From: an uncultured Hydrogenophaga sp.
Lineage (GTDB): Bacteria; Pseudomonadota; Gammaproteobacteria; Burkholderiales; Burkholderiaceae_C
Direction: 5' to 3'
Assembly: GCF_958439165.1 (NCBI RefSeq)
Contig: NZ_OY288134.1
Span: forward strand, 1-64,000
DNA: 64,000 nt
In this document: in pieces, positions 1 to 11,751 of the stretch
Layout of the letters: each line of letters begins with the position of its first letter
How positions within the stretch are numbered: position 1 is the first letter of the stretch
Notes under the pieces: model-generated
Seen by the model: the letters and a program-made list of their open reading frames with translations, nothing else
Told to the model about the DNA's origin: nothing
The model's database searches: none
Made by a program: the position numbers and the translations under genes

Positions 1-475
1 GAGGCCTTGCGGACTCGACCGTGATCAGGCTCTGCTCGGCCTTGATGGTGTCGCCGGGCTTGACCAGCAGCTCGATGACGGCGACATCCTTGAAGTCGCC
101 GATGTCGGGCACACGCACTTCCACCGGGCCTGCAGCCGCAGGCGCTGCCACGGCAGCCGTCGCCGGGGCGGCAGCCACCGGGGCGGCAGCGGGTGCGGGC
201 GCGGGTACCGGAGATGCGACCGGCGCCGCTGCGGCACCTTCGGCCTCCAGCACCAGCACCACCGAACCCTGCTTGACCTTGTCGCCCAGCTTCACACGGA
301 GTTCCTTCACCACGCCGGCCGTGGACGACGGGATCTCCATCGAGGCCTTGTCGGACTCCACCGTGATCAGGCTCTGCTCAGCCTTGACCGAATCGCCCGG
401 CTTGACCAGCAGCTCGATCACCGCGACTTCATCGAAATCCCCGATGTCCGGGACTTTTACTTCCACCATTGCCAT
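1..475 (-). CDS. aceF: Pyruvate dehydrogenase E2, dihydrolipoamide acetyltransferase (N-terminal part, partial, apparent frameshift)
   Basis: E2 core of the pyruvate dehydrogenase complex; it transfers acetyl groups from E1 to CoA through lipoyl-lysine arms. Only the N-terminus is in the window. A first lipoyl domain (about residues 1-75) has the lipoylation motif VESDKAS. An Ala/Pro-rich flexible linker follows (about 80-118), then a second, near-duplicate lipoyl domain. The start is ATG at 475, with a second ATG two codons in; the gene begins 15 bases after the aceE stop, so the two are co-transcribed. At bases 9/10 the second domain lacks one base relative to the first, so VESDKAS becomes VESARP. 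This may be a genuine frameshift or a sequence error near an edge. Product identity is secure; integrity is not. Confidence 0.9.
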   Translation of the reverse strand, partial: MAMVEVKVPDIGDFDEVAVIELLVKPGDSVKAEQSLITVESDKASMEIPSSTAGVVKELRVKLGDKVKQGSVVLVLEAEGAAAAPVASPVPAPAPAAAPVAAAPATAAVAAPAAAGPVEVRVPDIGDFKDVAVIELLVKPGDTIKAEQSLITVESARP

Positions 476-490
476 GTGTGTCTCCCGGGA

Positions 491-3205
491 TCAGGCGTAG
501 AGCGGGTTGATCTTGTCGGCATCGATGCCGTACTTGCGGATGGCCTCGGCCACCTGCGACATCGGCACCGTGCCCTCTTCGGCCAGACCCTTCAGCGCCG
601 CGACCACGATGTAGTGGCGGTTGATCTCGAAGTGCTCCCGCAGCTTGCTGCGGAAATCGCTGCGACCGAAGCCGTCGGTACCCAGCACCTTGTAGGTGCG
701 GTTCCTGGGCAGGTACGGGCGGATCTGCTCGGCAAAGCTCTTGATGTAGTCGGTCGATGCCACCACCGGGCCGGCATGACCGGCCAGCTGCTGGGCCACG
801 AAGGGCACGCGCGGGGTCTCCAGCGGGTGCAGCAGGTTCCAGCGTTCGGCGTCGACGCCGTCGCGGGCCAGCTCGTTGAAACTGGGACAGGACCACACCG
901 TGGCCGACACGCCCCAGTCCTTCTCCAGCAGCTCCTGGGCGAACAGGCTCTCGCGCAGGATGGAGCCCGAACCCAGCAGCTGCACGCGCGGGGTCAGCTT
1001 GGCGCCTTCCTTGAGCAGGTACATGCCCTTGATGATCTGCTCTTCGGTGCCGGGCTTGAGGCCGGGCATGGCGTAGTTCTCGTTGAGCAGCGTGATGTAG
1101 TAATACACGTTCTCCTGCTTTTCCACCATGCGCTTCAAGCCATGGTGCAGGATCACGCCCACCTCGTGCGCGAAGGTCGGGTCATAGCAGACGCAGTTCG
1201 GGATGGTGCCGGCCAGGATGTGGCTGTGGCCGTCCTCGTGCTGCAGGCCTTCGCCGTTGAGCGTGGTGCGCCCGGAGGTGCCGCCCAGCAGGAAGCCGCG
1301 CGCCTGCATGTCGCCGGCCGCCCAGGCCAGGTCGCCGATGCGCTGGAAACCGAACATCGAGTAGTACACGTAGAACGGCACCATGATGCGGTTGTTGGTG
1401 CTGTAGGACGTGGCCGCCGCGATCCAGCTGGCCATGCCGCCGGCTTCGTTGATGCCTTCCTGCAGGATCTGGCCGGCCTTGTCCTCCTTGTAATACATGA
1501 CCTGGTCTTTATCGACCGGGGTGTACTTCTGGCCTTCGGGGTTGTAGATGCCGATCTGGCGGAACAGGCCTTCCATGCCGAATGTGCGGGCCTCGTCCAC
1601 CAGGATGGGCACCACGCGCGGGCCGAGGGCCTGGTCGCGCAGCAGCTGGGTCAGGAAGCGCACATAGGCCTGGGTGGTGCTGATCTCGCGGCCTTCGGCC
1701 GTGGGCTCCAGCACCGCCTTGAAGTTGTCCAGCGAAGGCACGGTGAAGCTCTCGGAGCTGACGGCACGGCGCTTGGGCAGGTAGCCGCCCAGGGCCTTGC
1801 GACGCTCGTGCAGGTATTTCATCTCCGGCGTGTCGTCGGCCGGCTTGTAGAACGGGATCTTGGGCAGCTCGCTGTCCGGAATGGGCAGGTTGAAGCGGTC
1901 GCGCATGTAGCGGATGTCTTCGTCGGACAGCTTCTTGGTCTGGTGGGCGGTGTTCTTGCCCTCGCCGGCCTTGCCCATGCCGTAGCCCTTGACCGTCTTG
2001 ACCAGCAGCACGGTGGGCTGTCCATCGTGGTGGTAAGCGCGGTGGAAGGCGGCGTACACCTTCTGGGCATCGTGGCCGCCACGGCGCAGCGCCCAGATGT
2101 CCTCGTCGCTCATCTTGGAGACCAGCTCCAGGGTGCGCGGGTCGCGGCCGAAGAAGTTCTTGCGGACGAAGGCGCCGTCGTTGGCCTTCATGGCCTGGTA
2201 GTCGCCGTCCAGCGTGTCCATCATGATCTTGCGCAGGGCGCCGTCCTTGTCGCGCGCCAGCAGCGCGTCCCATTCGCGGCCCCACAGCAGCTTGATGACG
2301 TTCCAGCCCGAACCGCGGAACTCGCCTTCGAGCTCCTGGATGATCTTGCCGTTGCCGCGCACCGGGCCGTCCAGTCGCTGCAGGTTGCAGTTGACGACGA
2401 ACACCAGGTTGTCGAGCTTCTCGCGCGCAGCCAGACCGATGGCGCCCAGGCTCTCGGGCTCGTCCATCTCGCCGTCACCGCAGAACACCCAGACCTTGCG
2501 CTGCGACGTGTCGGCAATGCCGCGGGCATGCAGGTACTTCAGGAAGCGGGCCTGGTAGATGGCCATCAGCGGGCCCAGGCCCATCGACACCGTGGGGAAC
2601 TGCCAGAACTCCGGCATCAGCTTGGGGTGCGGGTAGCTGGAGATGCCCTTGCCGTCCACTTCCTGACGGAAGTTCAGCAGCTGCTCCTCGCTCAGGCGGC
2701 CTTCCATGAAGGCGCGGGCGTAGATGCCGGGGGCGCTGTGACCCTGGATATAGAGCAGGTCGCCGCCGTGGTTGCCACCGGTATCGGTGTTGTCGGCGTG
2801 CCAGAAATGGTTGAAGCCGACCGCGAACATGTGCGCCAGCGACTGGAACGAGCTGATGTGGCCCCCCAGATCACCACCGTCGGCCGGGTTCAGGCGGTTG
2901 GCCTTGACCACCATGGCCATGGCGTTCCAGCGCATGTAGGCCCGCAGGCGGCCTTCGAGCTCGAGGTTGCCGGGGTTGTGGGCTTCCTCGCCCGGTTCGA
3001 TGGTGTTCACGTAGCCGGTGTTGGCCGAGAACGGCATGTCCACGCTGTGCTGGCGGGCCTCTTCGAGCAGCTGCTCCAGCAGGTAGTGGGCGCGTTCCGG
3101 ACCTTCGCGTTCGATGACGGCGGTCAACGCCTCCATCCATTCGCGGGTTTCCTGTGCGTCCAGATCGGACGCGGATTGTCCGGGGCGGGCGTCGTTCGCT
3201 GACAT
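491..3205 (-). CDS. aceE: Pyruvate dehydrogenase E1 component, homodimeric type
   Basis: Thiamine-diphosphate-dependent decarboxylase that converts pyruvate to hydroxyethyl-ThDP and acetylates the E2 lipoyl arm, feeding acetyl-CoA to the TCA cycle. The 904-residue product matches the single-chain AceE of Proteobacteria (E. coli 887). The ThDP-binding GDGEMDEPES segment lies near residue 250, the transketolase-like central domain follows, and the C-terminus ends KYGIDADKINPLYA. An upstream in-frame extension exists, but ATG 3205 is preceded by a good AGGAGA ribosome site and begins the conserved region. aceF follows 15 bases downstream. The 5' side faces a divergent two-component system across about 170 bases holding a perfect palindrome. 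Confidence 0.97.
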   Translation of the reverse strand: MSANDARPGQSASDLDAQETREWMEALTAVIEREGPERAHYLLEQLLEEARQHSVDMPFSANTGYVNTIEPGEEAHNPGNLELEGRLRAYMRWNAMAMVVKANRLNPADGGDLGGHISSFQSLAHMFAVGFNHFWHADNTDTGGNHGGDLLYIQGHSAPGIYARAFMEGRLSEEQLLNFRQEVDGKGISSYPHPKLMPEFWQFPTVSMGLGPLMAIYQARFLKYLHARGIADTSQRKVWVFCGDGEMDEPESLGAIGLAAREKLDNLVFVVNCNLQRLDGPVRGNGKIIQELEGEFRGSGWNVIKLLWGREWDALLARDKDGALRKIMMDTLDGDYQAMKANDGAFVRKNFFGRDPRTLELVSKMSDEDIWALRRGGHDAQKVYAAFHRAYHHDGQPTVLLVKTVKGYGMGKAGEGKNTAHQTKKLSDEDIRYMRDRFNLPIPDSELPKIPFYKPADDTPEMKYLHERRKALGGYLPKRRAVSSESFTVPSLDNFKAVLEPTAEGREISTTQAYVRFLTQLLRDQALGPRVVPILVDEARTFGMEGLFRQIGIYNPEGQKYTPVDKDQVMYYKEDKAGQILQEGINEAGGMASWIAAATSYSTNNRIMVPFYVYYSMFGFQRIGDLAWAAGDMQARGFLLGGTSGRTTLNGEGLQHEDGHSHILAGTIPNCVCYDPTFAHEVGVILHHGLKRMVEKQENVYYYITLLNENYAMPGLKPGTEEQIIKGMYLLKEGAKLTPRVQLLGSGSILRESLFAQELLEKDWGVSATVWSCPSFNELARDGVDAERWNLLHPLETPRVPFVAQQLAGHAGPVVASTDYIKSFAEQIRPYLPRNRTYKVLGTDGFGRSDFRSKLREHFEINRHYIVVAALKGLAEEGTVPMSQVAEAIRKYGIDADKINPLYA

Positions 3206-3286
3206 GCGTGTCTCCTGTGCGGTGTTGGAATGGTCAGGGCCGCTCCCTGCCAAACGGCGGCATTCTTTCACAGATCGAATGCCGTT

Positions 3287-3304
3287 TCAATATCCGGATA
3301 TTGA
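3287..3304. promoter_or_regulatory. 18-bp perfect palindrome, candidate operator
   Basis: TCAATATCCGGATATTGA is its own reverse complement. It lies between the divergent aceE and sensor-kinase genes, 82 bases upstream of the aceE start and 74 bases upstream of the kinase start. A CATAAT box on the minus strand (3316-3311) would put the aceE transcription start on the edge of the palindrome. Symmetry and position suggest a dimeric regulator site. The adjacent LuxR-type response regulator is the obvious candidate, but a PdhR/GntR-type protein encoded elsewhere is equally possible. Confidence 0.5.
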
Positions 3305-3378
3305 TTTCACATTATGGTTATTGGTCTGCGGCATCGATGGCACCTGCGGGCCGACAACCCCTCACGTAGACTCGCGCG

Positions 3379-5916
3379 GTGATCACGAATTCCTCTCCTC
3401 CCGCCGCCCCGGTGCCCTGGATCAAGCGCTGGTGGCGGCGGCTGCCGCCCTCTCGCCAGGACCGCTTCGCCACGCTCGCACCGCTGCTGTCGGTGCTGCT
3501 GTTCCTGACCGCCATCGTGGTGGCCATTGCCTACCTGCGGTACGAGGAACTCGAGCGCGAACAGGAGGCAGTCACGCGGGATGTCGAATACGCCCAGCAG
3601 CGCCTGCGCCTGCGGCTCCTGGAGCGGCAGGAACAGCTCATGCGGCTGGCCCGGGAGATCGACAACCGCGAGATCGATACCGAAGAGTTCACCTTCCAGG
3701 CCGAAACACTCGTGAGCCAGTTCCCCGAACTGCTCGCCATCAGCTGGATCGACGGTCGCCGCAATGTGCAGGCCAGCTATGCCTCCCCCAGCGCCCCGCC
3801 CGAGCTCTCGCGCCCCACCGGCAGCACATTGAGTCCGTCCGAGACCGATGGTTCGTTCGATCTGGCCCGCGACCTGCGCCAGCCCATCTACTCGCGCCCG
3901 ATGGGCGACAGCCCTCGCAACGCCTCGCTCATGATCCAGGTGCCGCTGGTCGAGCAGGGACGCTTCAGCGGCACCGTCATGGGCGAATACTCGGTCGACG
4001 GCCTCATGCGCTTCGGCATGCCTCCGGAAATCATGGCCCGCTACGCGGTGGCGCTGGTGGACGACAGCGGCCAGGTGCTGGCCGGCACGCTGCAGGCCCC
4101 GAACACCGTGCTGAGGCTGCTGCCATGGGCCAATCCGCCCATGGAGCACGAGGTGCCGGTCTCGCCGGTGGGCAACGGGCTGATCCTCAAGGCGCAGGGC
4201 TACCGGACTTCGCAGGACATCGTCGGTACCGGCTTCTTCTGGGTGATCGGCGCGCTGTCGGTGCTCACCGTGTGGATGCTGCTCGGCACCTGGCGGCACA
4301 CCCGCCGACGGGTGCAGGCCCAGCAGGCACTCATGACCGAGACCAACTTCCGTCGGGCCATGGAGAACTCCATGCTCACCGGCATGCGGGCGCTCGACAT
4401 GCAGGGCCGCATCACCTACGTCAACCCGGCGTTCTGCTCCATGACCGGCTGGACCGAAGCCGAGCTGGTCGGCCGGACCGCCCCCTTTCCCTACTGGCCC
4501 GAGAGCGAGCACGACATCCTGCTGGCACGGCTGGAAGACGAGCTCAACGGGCGCTCCACCCCCGGCGGGTTCGAGGTGCGGGTGCAGCGGCGCAACGGCA
4601 CCATCTTCGACGCCCGCATGTATGTCTCGCCGCTGGTGGATTCCCGGGGCGTGCAGACCGGCTGGATGACCTCGGTGACCGACATCACCGAACCCAAGCG
4701 GGTGCGAGAGGAACTCTCCGCGTCCTACGAGCGTTTCACGACCGTGCTGGAGTCACTGGACTCGGCGGTGTCGGTGGCCCCGCTGGGCAGCGACGAACTC
4801 CTGTTCGCCAACAAGATGTACCGGCTCTGGTTCGGCACCCGGGGCCACGGCCACCGGCGGCTGGTCGATCTGGCCGGCCACCAGCCGCAGCCGGCACCGG
4901 ACGACGGCGATGCGGTCGATGCCTTTGCCGGCATGCCGACCGAAACCCTGACCGATGCCGGCGCCGAGAACGCCGAGGTGTTCGCCGCCGAACTCGACCG
5001 CTGGCTGGAGGTGCGGACCCGCTACCTGACCTGGGTGGACGGCCGGCTCGCCCAGATGGTGATCGCCAGCGACATCACGCCACGGCGCAACGCCGAGGAA
5101 CTGGCTGCGCGCCAGTCGGAGCGGGCCCAGACGGCCAGCCGGCTGATCACCATGGGCGAGATGGCCTCCAGCGTGGCACACGAGCTGAACCAGCCGCTGA
5201 CCGCCATCAGCAACTACTGCAACGGCATGATCTCGCGCCTGAAAGACGACCGGATCAACACCGACGACCTGCTGGCCGCGCTGGAGAAGACCGCACGGCA
5301 GGCCCAGCGGGCGGGGCAGATCATCCAGCGCATACGGGCCTTCGTGAAACGCAGCGAACCCAACCCGATGCTGTCCGACGTGGCCCAGATGGTCAGCAAC
5401 GCCATCGAACTGGCCGACATCGAACTGCGCCGCCAGCAGGTCCGCCTGACGCCCTATGTGGCGGCGCGCCTGCCGTCGCTGATGGTCGACCCGATCCTGA
5501 TCGAACAGGTGCTGATCAACCTGATGAAGAACGCCGGAGAGGCCATTGCCGAGGCCCGGCGTGCGCCTGCCGAGCGCTATGTGGAGCTGCGGGTCGGGCC
5601 GCGCCGGCACGACGATCAGGACGTCATCGAGTTCGAGGTCCGCGACTCCGGCAAAGGCGTGCCGGCCGACATGATCGAGCGCATCTACGAGGCGTTCTAC
5701 AGCACCAAGAGCGAAGGCATGGGCATCGGCCTGAAGCTGTGCCGCAGCATCGTGGAGTCGCACCACGGCCGGATGCGGGTGGAGAACATCTACAATGGCG
5801 ACGACGTGGTGGGATGCTGTTTCAGCTTCTGGATTCCCATCGCCTCGCGACTACAACCGCAGGCCGCCGATGCAGCGGCCTCGCAGACCCTGACGGACAC
5901 CGAAAGAGCGAGATGA
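3379..5916 (+). CDS. Membrane PAS-domain sensor histidine kinase, FixL/DctB-like
   Basis: 845-residue sensor. A transmembrane helix at about residues 32-52 is followed by a periplasmic region of about 225 residues and a second helix near 280-300. A PAS domain (about 320-440) and a degenerate PAS-like region (about 450-570) come next. The HisKA box reads SSVAHELNQPLTA with phospho-acceptor His601. The HATPase domain has NLMKNAGEA, the G1 motif DSGKGVP and the G2 motif GMGIGLKL. The GTG start at 3379 gives the longest reading; the TGA overlaps the ATG of the response regulator by four bases, so they are translationally coupled. The HELNQP box is typical of FixL/DctB/TtrS-type kinases. The ligand is unknown. 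Location next to aceEF suggests sensing of carbon or redox state (inference). Confidence 0.9.
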   Translation: MITNSSPPAAPVPWIKRWWRRLPPSRQDRFATLAPLLSVLLFLTAIVVAIAYLRYEELEREQEAVTRDVEYAQQRLRLRLLERQEQLMRLAREIDNREIDTEEFTFQAETLVSQFPELLAISWIDGRRNVQASYASPSAPPELSRPTGSTLSPSETDGSFDLARDLRQPIYSRPMGDSPRNASLMIQVPLVEQGRFSGTVMGEYSVDGLMRFGMPPEIMARYAVALVDDSGQVLAGTLQAPNTVLRLLPWANPPMEHEVPVSPVGNGLILKAQGYRTSQDIVGTGFFWVIGALSVLTVWMLLGTWRHTRRRVQAQQALMTETNFRRAMENSMLTGMRALDMQGRITYVNPAFCSMTGWTEAELVGRTAPFPYWPESEHDILLARLEDELNGRSTPGGFEVRVQRRNGTIFDARMYVSPLVDSRGVQTGWMTSVTDITEPKRVREELSASYERFTTVLESLDSAVSVAPLGSDELLFANKMYRLWFGTRGHGHRRLVDLAGHQPQPAPDDGDAVDAFAGMPTETLTDAGAENAEVFAAELDRWLEVRTRYLTWVDGRLAQMVIASDITPRRNAEELAARQSERAQTASRLITMGEMASSVAHELNQPLTAISNYCNGMISRLKDDRINTDDLLAALEKTARQAQRAGQIIQRIRAFVKRSEPNPMLSDVAQMVSNAIELADIELRRQQVRLTPYVAARLPSLMVDPILIEQVLINLMKNAGEAIAEARRAPAERYVELRVGPRRHDDQDVIEFEVRDSGKGVPADMIERIYEAFYSTKSEGMGIGLKLCRSIVESHHGRMRVENIYNGDDVVGCCFSFWIPIASRLQPQAADAAASQTLTDTERAR

Positions 5917-6539
5917 GTCTGATCCCCAAAAAAGGCACCGTCTATGTCGTCGATGACGACGAGGCCGTTCGTGATTCCCTCCAGTGGCTGCTGGAAGGCA
6001 AGGATTTCCGGGTCCGCTGCTTCGAATCGGCCGAGGCCTTCCTGAGTCGCTACGACGCCCGCGAGGTGGCCTGCCTGATTGCCGACATCCGCATGGGCGG
6101 CATGACCGGCATGGAACTCCAGGACCGCCTGCTCGAACGCCAGTCGCCCCTGCCCATCGTCTTCATCACCGGCCACGGCGACGTGCCCATGGCGGTCGAG
6201 TCCATGAAGAAGGGTGCCCTCGACTTCATCCAGAAGCCTTTCAAGGAAGACCAGCTGGTCAGTCTGGTGGAGCGCATGCTGGACCGGGCTCGTGAAGCCT
6301 TCACCACCCACCAGCAGGCCGCCAGCCGCGACGCCCTGCTCTCGAAGCTGACCAGCCGCGAGGCCCAGGTGCTGGAACGCATCGTGGCCGGACGCCTGAA
6401 CAAGCAGATCGCGGACGACCTCGGCATCAGCATCAAGACGGTCGAGGCCCACCGCGCCAACATCATGGAAAAGCTGGGCGCCAACACCGTGGCCGACCTG
6501 CTGAAGATCGCCCTGGGTCAGACGCCGGCCAAGGCCTGA
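5913..6539 (+). CDS. FixJ-family response regulator (REC + LuxR-type HTH)
   Basis: 208-residue DNA-binding response regulator. The N-terminal receiver has acidic residues in VVDDDEAVRDS, phospho-acceptor Asp58 in LIADIRMGG, and Lys108 in FIQKPF. The C-terminal LuxR/GerE helix-turn-helix (about 147-205) contains LTSREAQVLERI and NKQIADDLGISIKTVEAHR, the signature of FixJ/TtrR/NarL-like regulators. It overlaps the kinase stop by four bases (ATGA) and is followed by a strong terminator, so the pair forms its own two-gene operon. The target is not shown; the palindrome at the divergent aceE promoter is a candidate site. Confidence 0.93.
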   Translation: MSLIPKKGTVYVVDDDEAVRDSLQWLLEGKDFRVRCFESAEAFLSRYDAREVACLIADIRMGGMTGMELQDRLLERQSPLPIVFITGHGDVPMAVESMKKGALDFIQKPFKEDQLVSLVERMLDRAREAFTTHQQAASRDALLSKLTSREAQVLERIVAGRLNKQIADDLGISIKTVEAHRANIMEKLGANTVADLLKIALGQTPAKA

Positions 6540-6558
6540 CCCGAACACCGCTCCCCGA

Positions 6559-6588
6559 CGCCCGCCCCTTGGCGGGCGTTTGTTTTGT
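6559..6588 (+). terminator. Rho-independent terminator after the response regulator
   Basis: CGCCCGCC (6559-6566), a CCTT loop and GGCGGGCG (6571-6578) form an 8-bp GC stem followed by a T-rich tail. It closes the kinase/regulator operon and separates it from folD. Confidence 0.85.
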
Positions 6589-6609
6589 GACCTCACCCGC
6601 TTCACCGAC

Positions 6610-7461
6610 ATGACCGCACAACTCATCGACGGCAACGCCCTCTCCCGACAGCTCCGCGCCGATGTGGCCGCCCGAGTCCAGGCGCTGAAGACGCGCGGCA
6701 TCACGCCGGGTCTGGCGGTGATCCTGGTGGGCGACAACCCGGCCTCGCAGGTGTATGTGCGCAACAAGGTCAAGGCCTGCGAGGACACCGGCATGCACTC
6801 GGTGCTGGAAACCTGGCCCGCCACCCTGACGGAGACCGATCTGCTGGCCCGGGTGGACGCCATGAACCGGGACCCGGCCATCCACGGCATCCTGGTGCAG
6901 CTGCCGCTGCCGGCCCATGTCGATGCCCAGAAGGTGATCGAGGCCATCGACCCGGCCAAGGACGTCGACGGCTTCCACATTGCCAGTGCCGGCGCCCTCA
7001 TGACCGGCATGGCCGGCTTCTGGCCCTGCACGCCCTACGGCTGCATGAAGATGCTGGAGCACATCGGCTTTGAGCTGCGCGGCAAGCACGCGGTGGTGAT
7101 CGGGCGCAGCAACATCGTCGGCAAGCCCATGGCGCTGATGCTGCTGCAGAAAAATGCCACCGTGACCATCTGCCACAGCGCCACGCAAGATCTGAAAGCC
7201 CAGACCCTGCAGGCCGACGTGATCGTGGCCGCCGTCGGCAAGCGCAACGTGCTGACCGCCGACATGGTCAAGCCGGGCGCGGTGGTGATCGATGTGGGCA
7301 TGAACCGCAACGATGCCGGCAAGCTGTGCGGCGACGTCGACTTCGACGGGGTCAAGGAAGTGGCCGGCTGGATCACGCCAGTTCCCGGCGGCGTGGGCCC
7401 CATGACCATCACCATGCTGATGGTCAACACCCTCGAATCGGCAGAACGTCAGCTCTGCTGA
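6610..7461 (+). CDS. folD: Bifunctional methylenetetrahydrofolate dehydrogenase / methenyl-THF cyclohydrolase
   Basis: Interconverts 5,10-methylene-, 5,10-methenyl- and 10-formyl-tetrahydrofolate using NADP, in cytosolic one-carbon metabolism. The 283-residue product shows the active-site region YVRNKVKACEDTGM with the catalytic lysine, PCTPYGCMKML, the Rossmann motif VVIGRSNIVGKPMALMLL and the C-terminal signature PVPGGVGPMTI. The start is ATG 6610 (MTAQLIDG); the ten upstream in-frame codons lie in the terminator tail and are unlikely to be translated. The 3' end overlaps the convergent DUF4149 gene by 13 bases. Confidence 0.96.
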   Translation: MTAQLIDGNALSRQLRADVAARVQALKTRGITPGLAVILVGDNPASQVYVRNKVKACEDTGMHSVLETWPATLTETDLLARVDAMNRDPAIHGILVQLPLPAHVDAQKVIEAIDPAKDVDGFHIASAGALMTGMAGFWPCTPYGCMKMLEHIGFELRGKHAVVIGRSNIVGKPMALMLLQKNATVTICHSATQDLKAQTLQADVIVAAVGKRNVLTADMVKPGAVVIDVGMNRNDAGKLCGDVDFDGVKEVAGWITPVPGGVGPMTITMLMVNTLESAERQLC

Positions 7462-7880
7462 TGGCCGCGGGGCACGGCCCCGAGGCGCCAGAGCACCGCG
7501 CCGGGGCACAGCCACTGGCCCAGCACCATCACGCTGCCGATGGTGTGCCAGAGCTTCAGGTCACCGCCGCTGGCCCGCGCGGTGACGATCTTCTGGGCCA
7601 CACCGAATTCCTGCACCAGGGCCAGCAGCATGGCCAGGCAGACCAGGCCTAGCGTGGTGAAGGCCTCGGGGGTGGGCTGGCCGCGCTTGAGCAGCACCAG
7701 CAACAGGCCGCCAATGATGATGCCGGCCCAGCACTGCAGCGAGAAGATCTGCGCCGCCACCGGTCCGGCCACCGCCGGACTGCCCAGCCGCGCAAACAGC
7801 AGCGGCACCGCCAGGAAGCTGAGCGCACTGATGCCGCCCCACCAGAGGGCGGCCAGCATCAGGGGCAGGCGCTGAAGCAT
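7449..7880 (-). CDS. DUF4149 / TMEM205-like integral membrane protein
   Basis: 143-residue protein with four predicted membrane helices (about residues 5-28, 45-65, 72-92 and 112-132) and short charged loops. The pattern WWGGISALSFLAVPLLF near the N-terminus and the terminal helix resemble DUF4149 proteins, which often sit beside greA in Betaproteobacteria. It follows greA by five bases and is probably co-transcribed. No biochemical function is established for the family. The 3' end overlaps the convergent folD by 13 bases. Confidence 0.8.
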   Translation of the reverse strand: MLQRLPLMLAALWWGGISALSFLAVPLLFARLGSPAVAGPVAAQIFSLQCWAGIIIGGLLLVLLKRGQPTPEAFTTLGLVCLAMLLALVQEFGVAQKIVTARASGGDLKLWHTIGSVMVLGQWLCPGAVLWRLGAVPRGHQQS

Positions 7881-7885
7881 GCCGG

Positions 7886-8362
7886 TCAGACGTAGCGGAC
7901 CGACACGATCTCGAACCGGCGCACCCCGCTGGGTGCCTGCACTTCGGCGGTGTCGCCCTCCTCCTTGCCGATCAGGGCCCGCGCGATCGGGCTGCTGATG
8001 TTGACCAGGCCCAGCTTCAGATCGGCCTCGTCCTCGCCCACGATCTGGTAGGTGACTTTGGCCCCGCTGTCCTCGTCTTCCAGGTCGACCGTGGCACCGA
8101 AGACCACGCGTCCACCGGCATCCACCGTGGACGGGTCGATGATCTGCGCGGCCGAGAGCTTGCCCTCGACTTCGGCGATGCGGCCTTCGATGAAGCCCTG
8201 GCGGTCCTTGGCGGCGTCGTACTCGGCGTTCTCGCTCAGGTCACCCTGGGCGCGCGCTTCCGCAATGGCGTTGATGACCGCAGGACGATCGACGGTCTTG
8301 AGGCGGTGAAGCTCTTCCTTGAGCTTCTCGGCGCCGCGCTTGGTGATGGGAATGGTGGCCAT
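7886..8362 (-). CDS. greA: Transcription elongation factor GreA
   Basis: Binds the RNA polymerase secondary channel and stimulates cleavage of backtracked RNA. The product is 158 residues, the family's usual length. An N-terminal coiled coil carries the acidic tip in GDLSENAEYDAA, with the Asp and Glu that coordinate the active-site Mg2+. The C-terminal FKBP-like domain includes SPIARALIGKEEGDTAEV. It lies downstream of carB on the same strand, but a hairpin with a T-rich tail in the 110-base gap suggests its expression is separately controlled. Confidence 0.97.
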   Translation of the reverse strand: MATIPITKRGAEKLKEELHRLKTVDRPAVINAIAEARAQGDLSENAEYDAAKDRQGFIEGRIAEVEGKLSAAQIIDPSTVDAGGRVVFGATVDLEDEDSGAKVTYQIVGEDEADLKLGLVNISSPIARALIGKEEGDTAEVQAPSGVRRFEIVSVRYV

Positions 8363-8373
8363 GTGGGTGTCTC

Positions 8374-8408
8374 CAAAAGCAAACCGCCGGGCGTTGCCGC
8401 TCGGCGGT
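8374..8408 (-). terminator. Terminator-like hairpin in the carB-greA gap / greA leader
   Basis: On the minus strand ACCGCCGAGCG pairs with CGCCCGGCGGT (one mismatch) around a GCAA loop, followed by TTTGCTTTT. The structure ends just upstream of the greA ribosome-binding site. A CATAAT box (8429-8424) upstream would place the hairpin at the 5' end of a greA leader transcript. It may end carAB transcription, attenuate greA, or both. Confidence 0.6.
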
Positions 8409-8472
8409 GTTCATTAGGGCGGAATTATGCCGTGAAAGGCCGGCACCGGCGCCGCAGCGCCGCCCCCGCCAT

Positions 8473-11750
<3,278 letters not shown>

Positions 11751-11751
<1 letters not shown>

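Noticed and set aside
476..3202. 908-codon plus-strand open frame opposite aceE
   Set aside because: It is the antisense shadow of aceE created by GC-rich third positions. It has a low-complexity His/Val/Gln/Ala composition with no recognisable domain.
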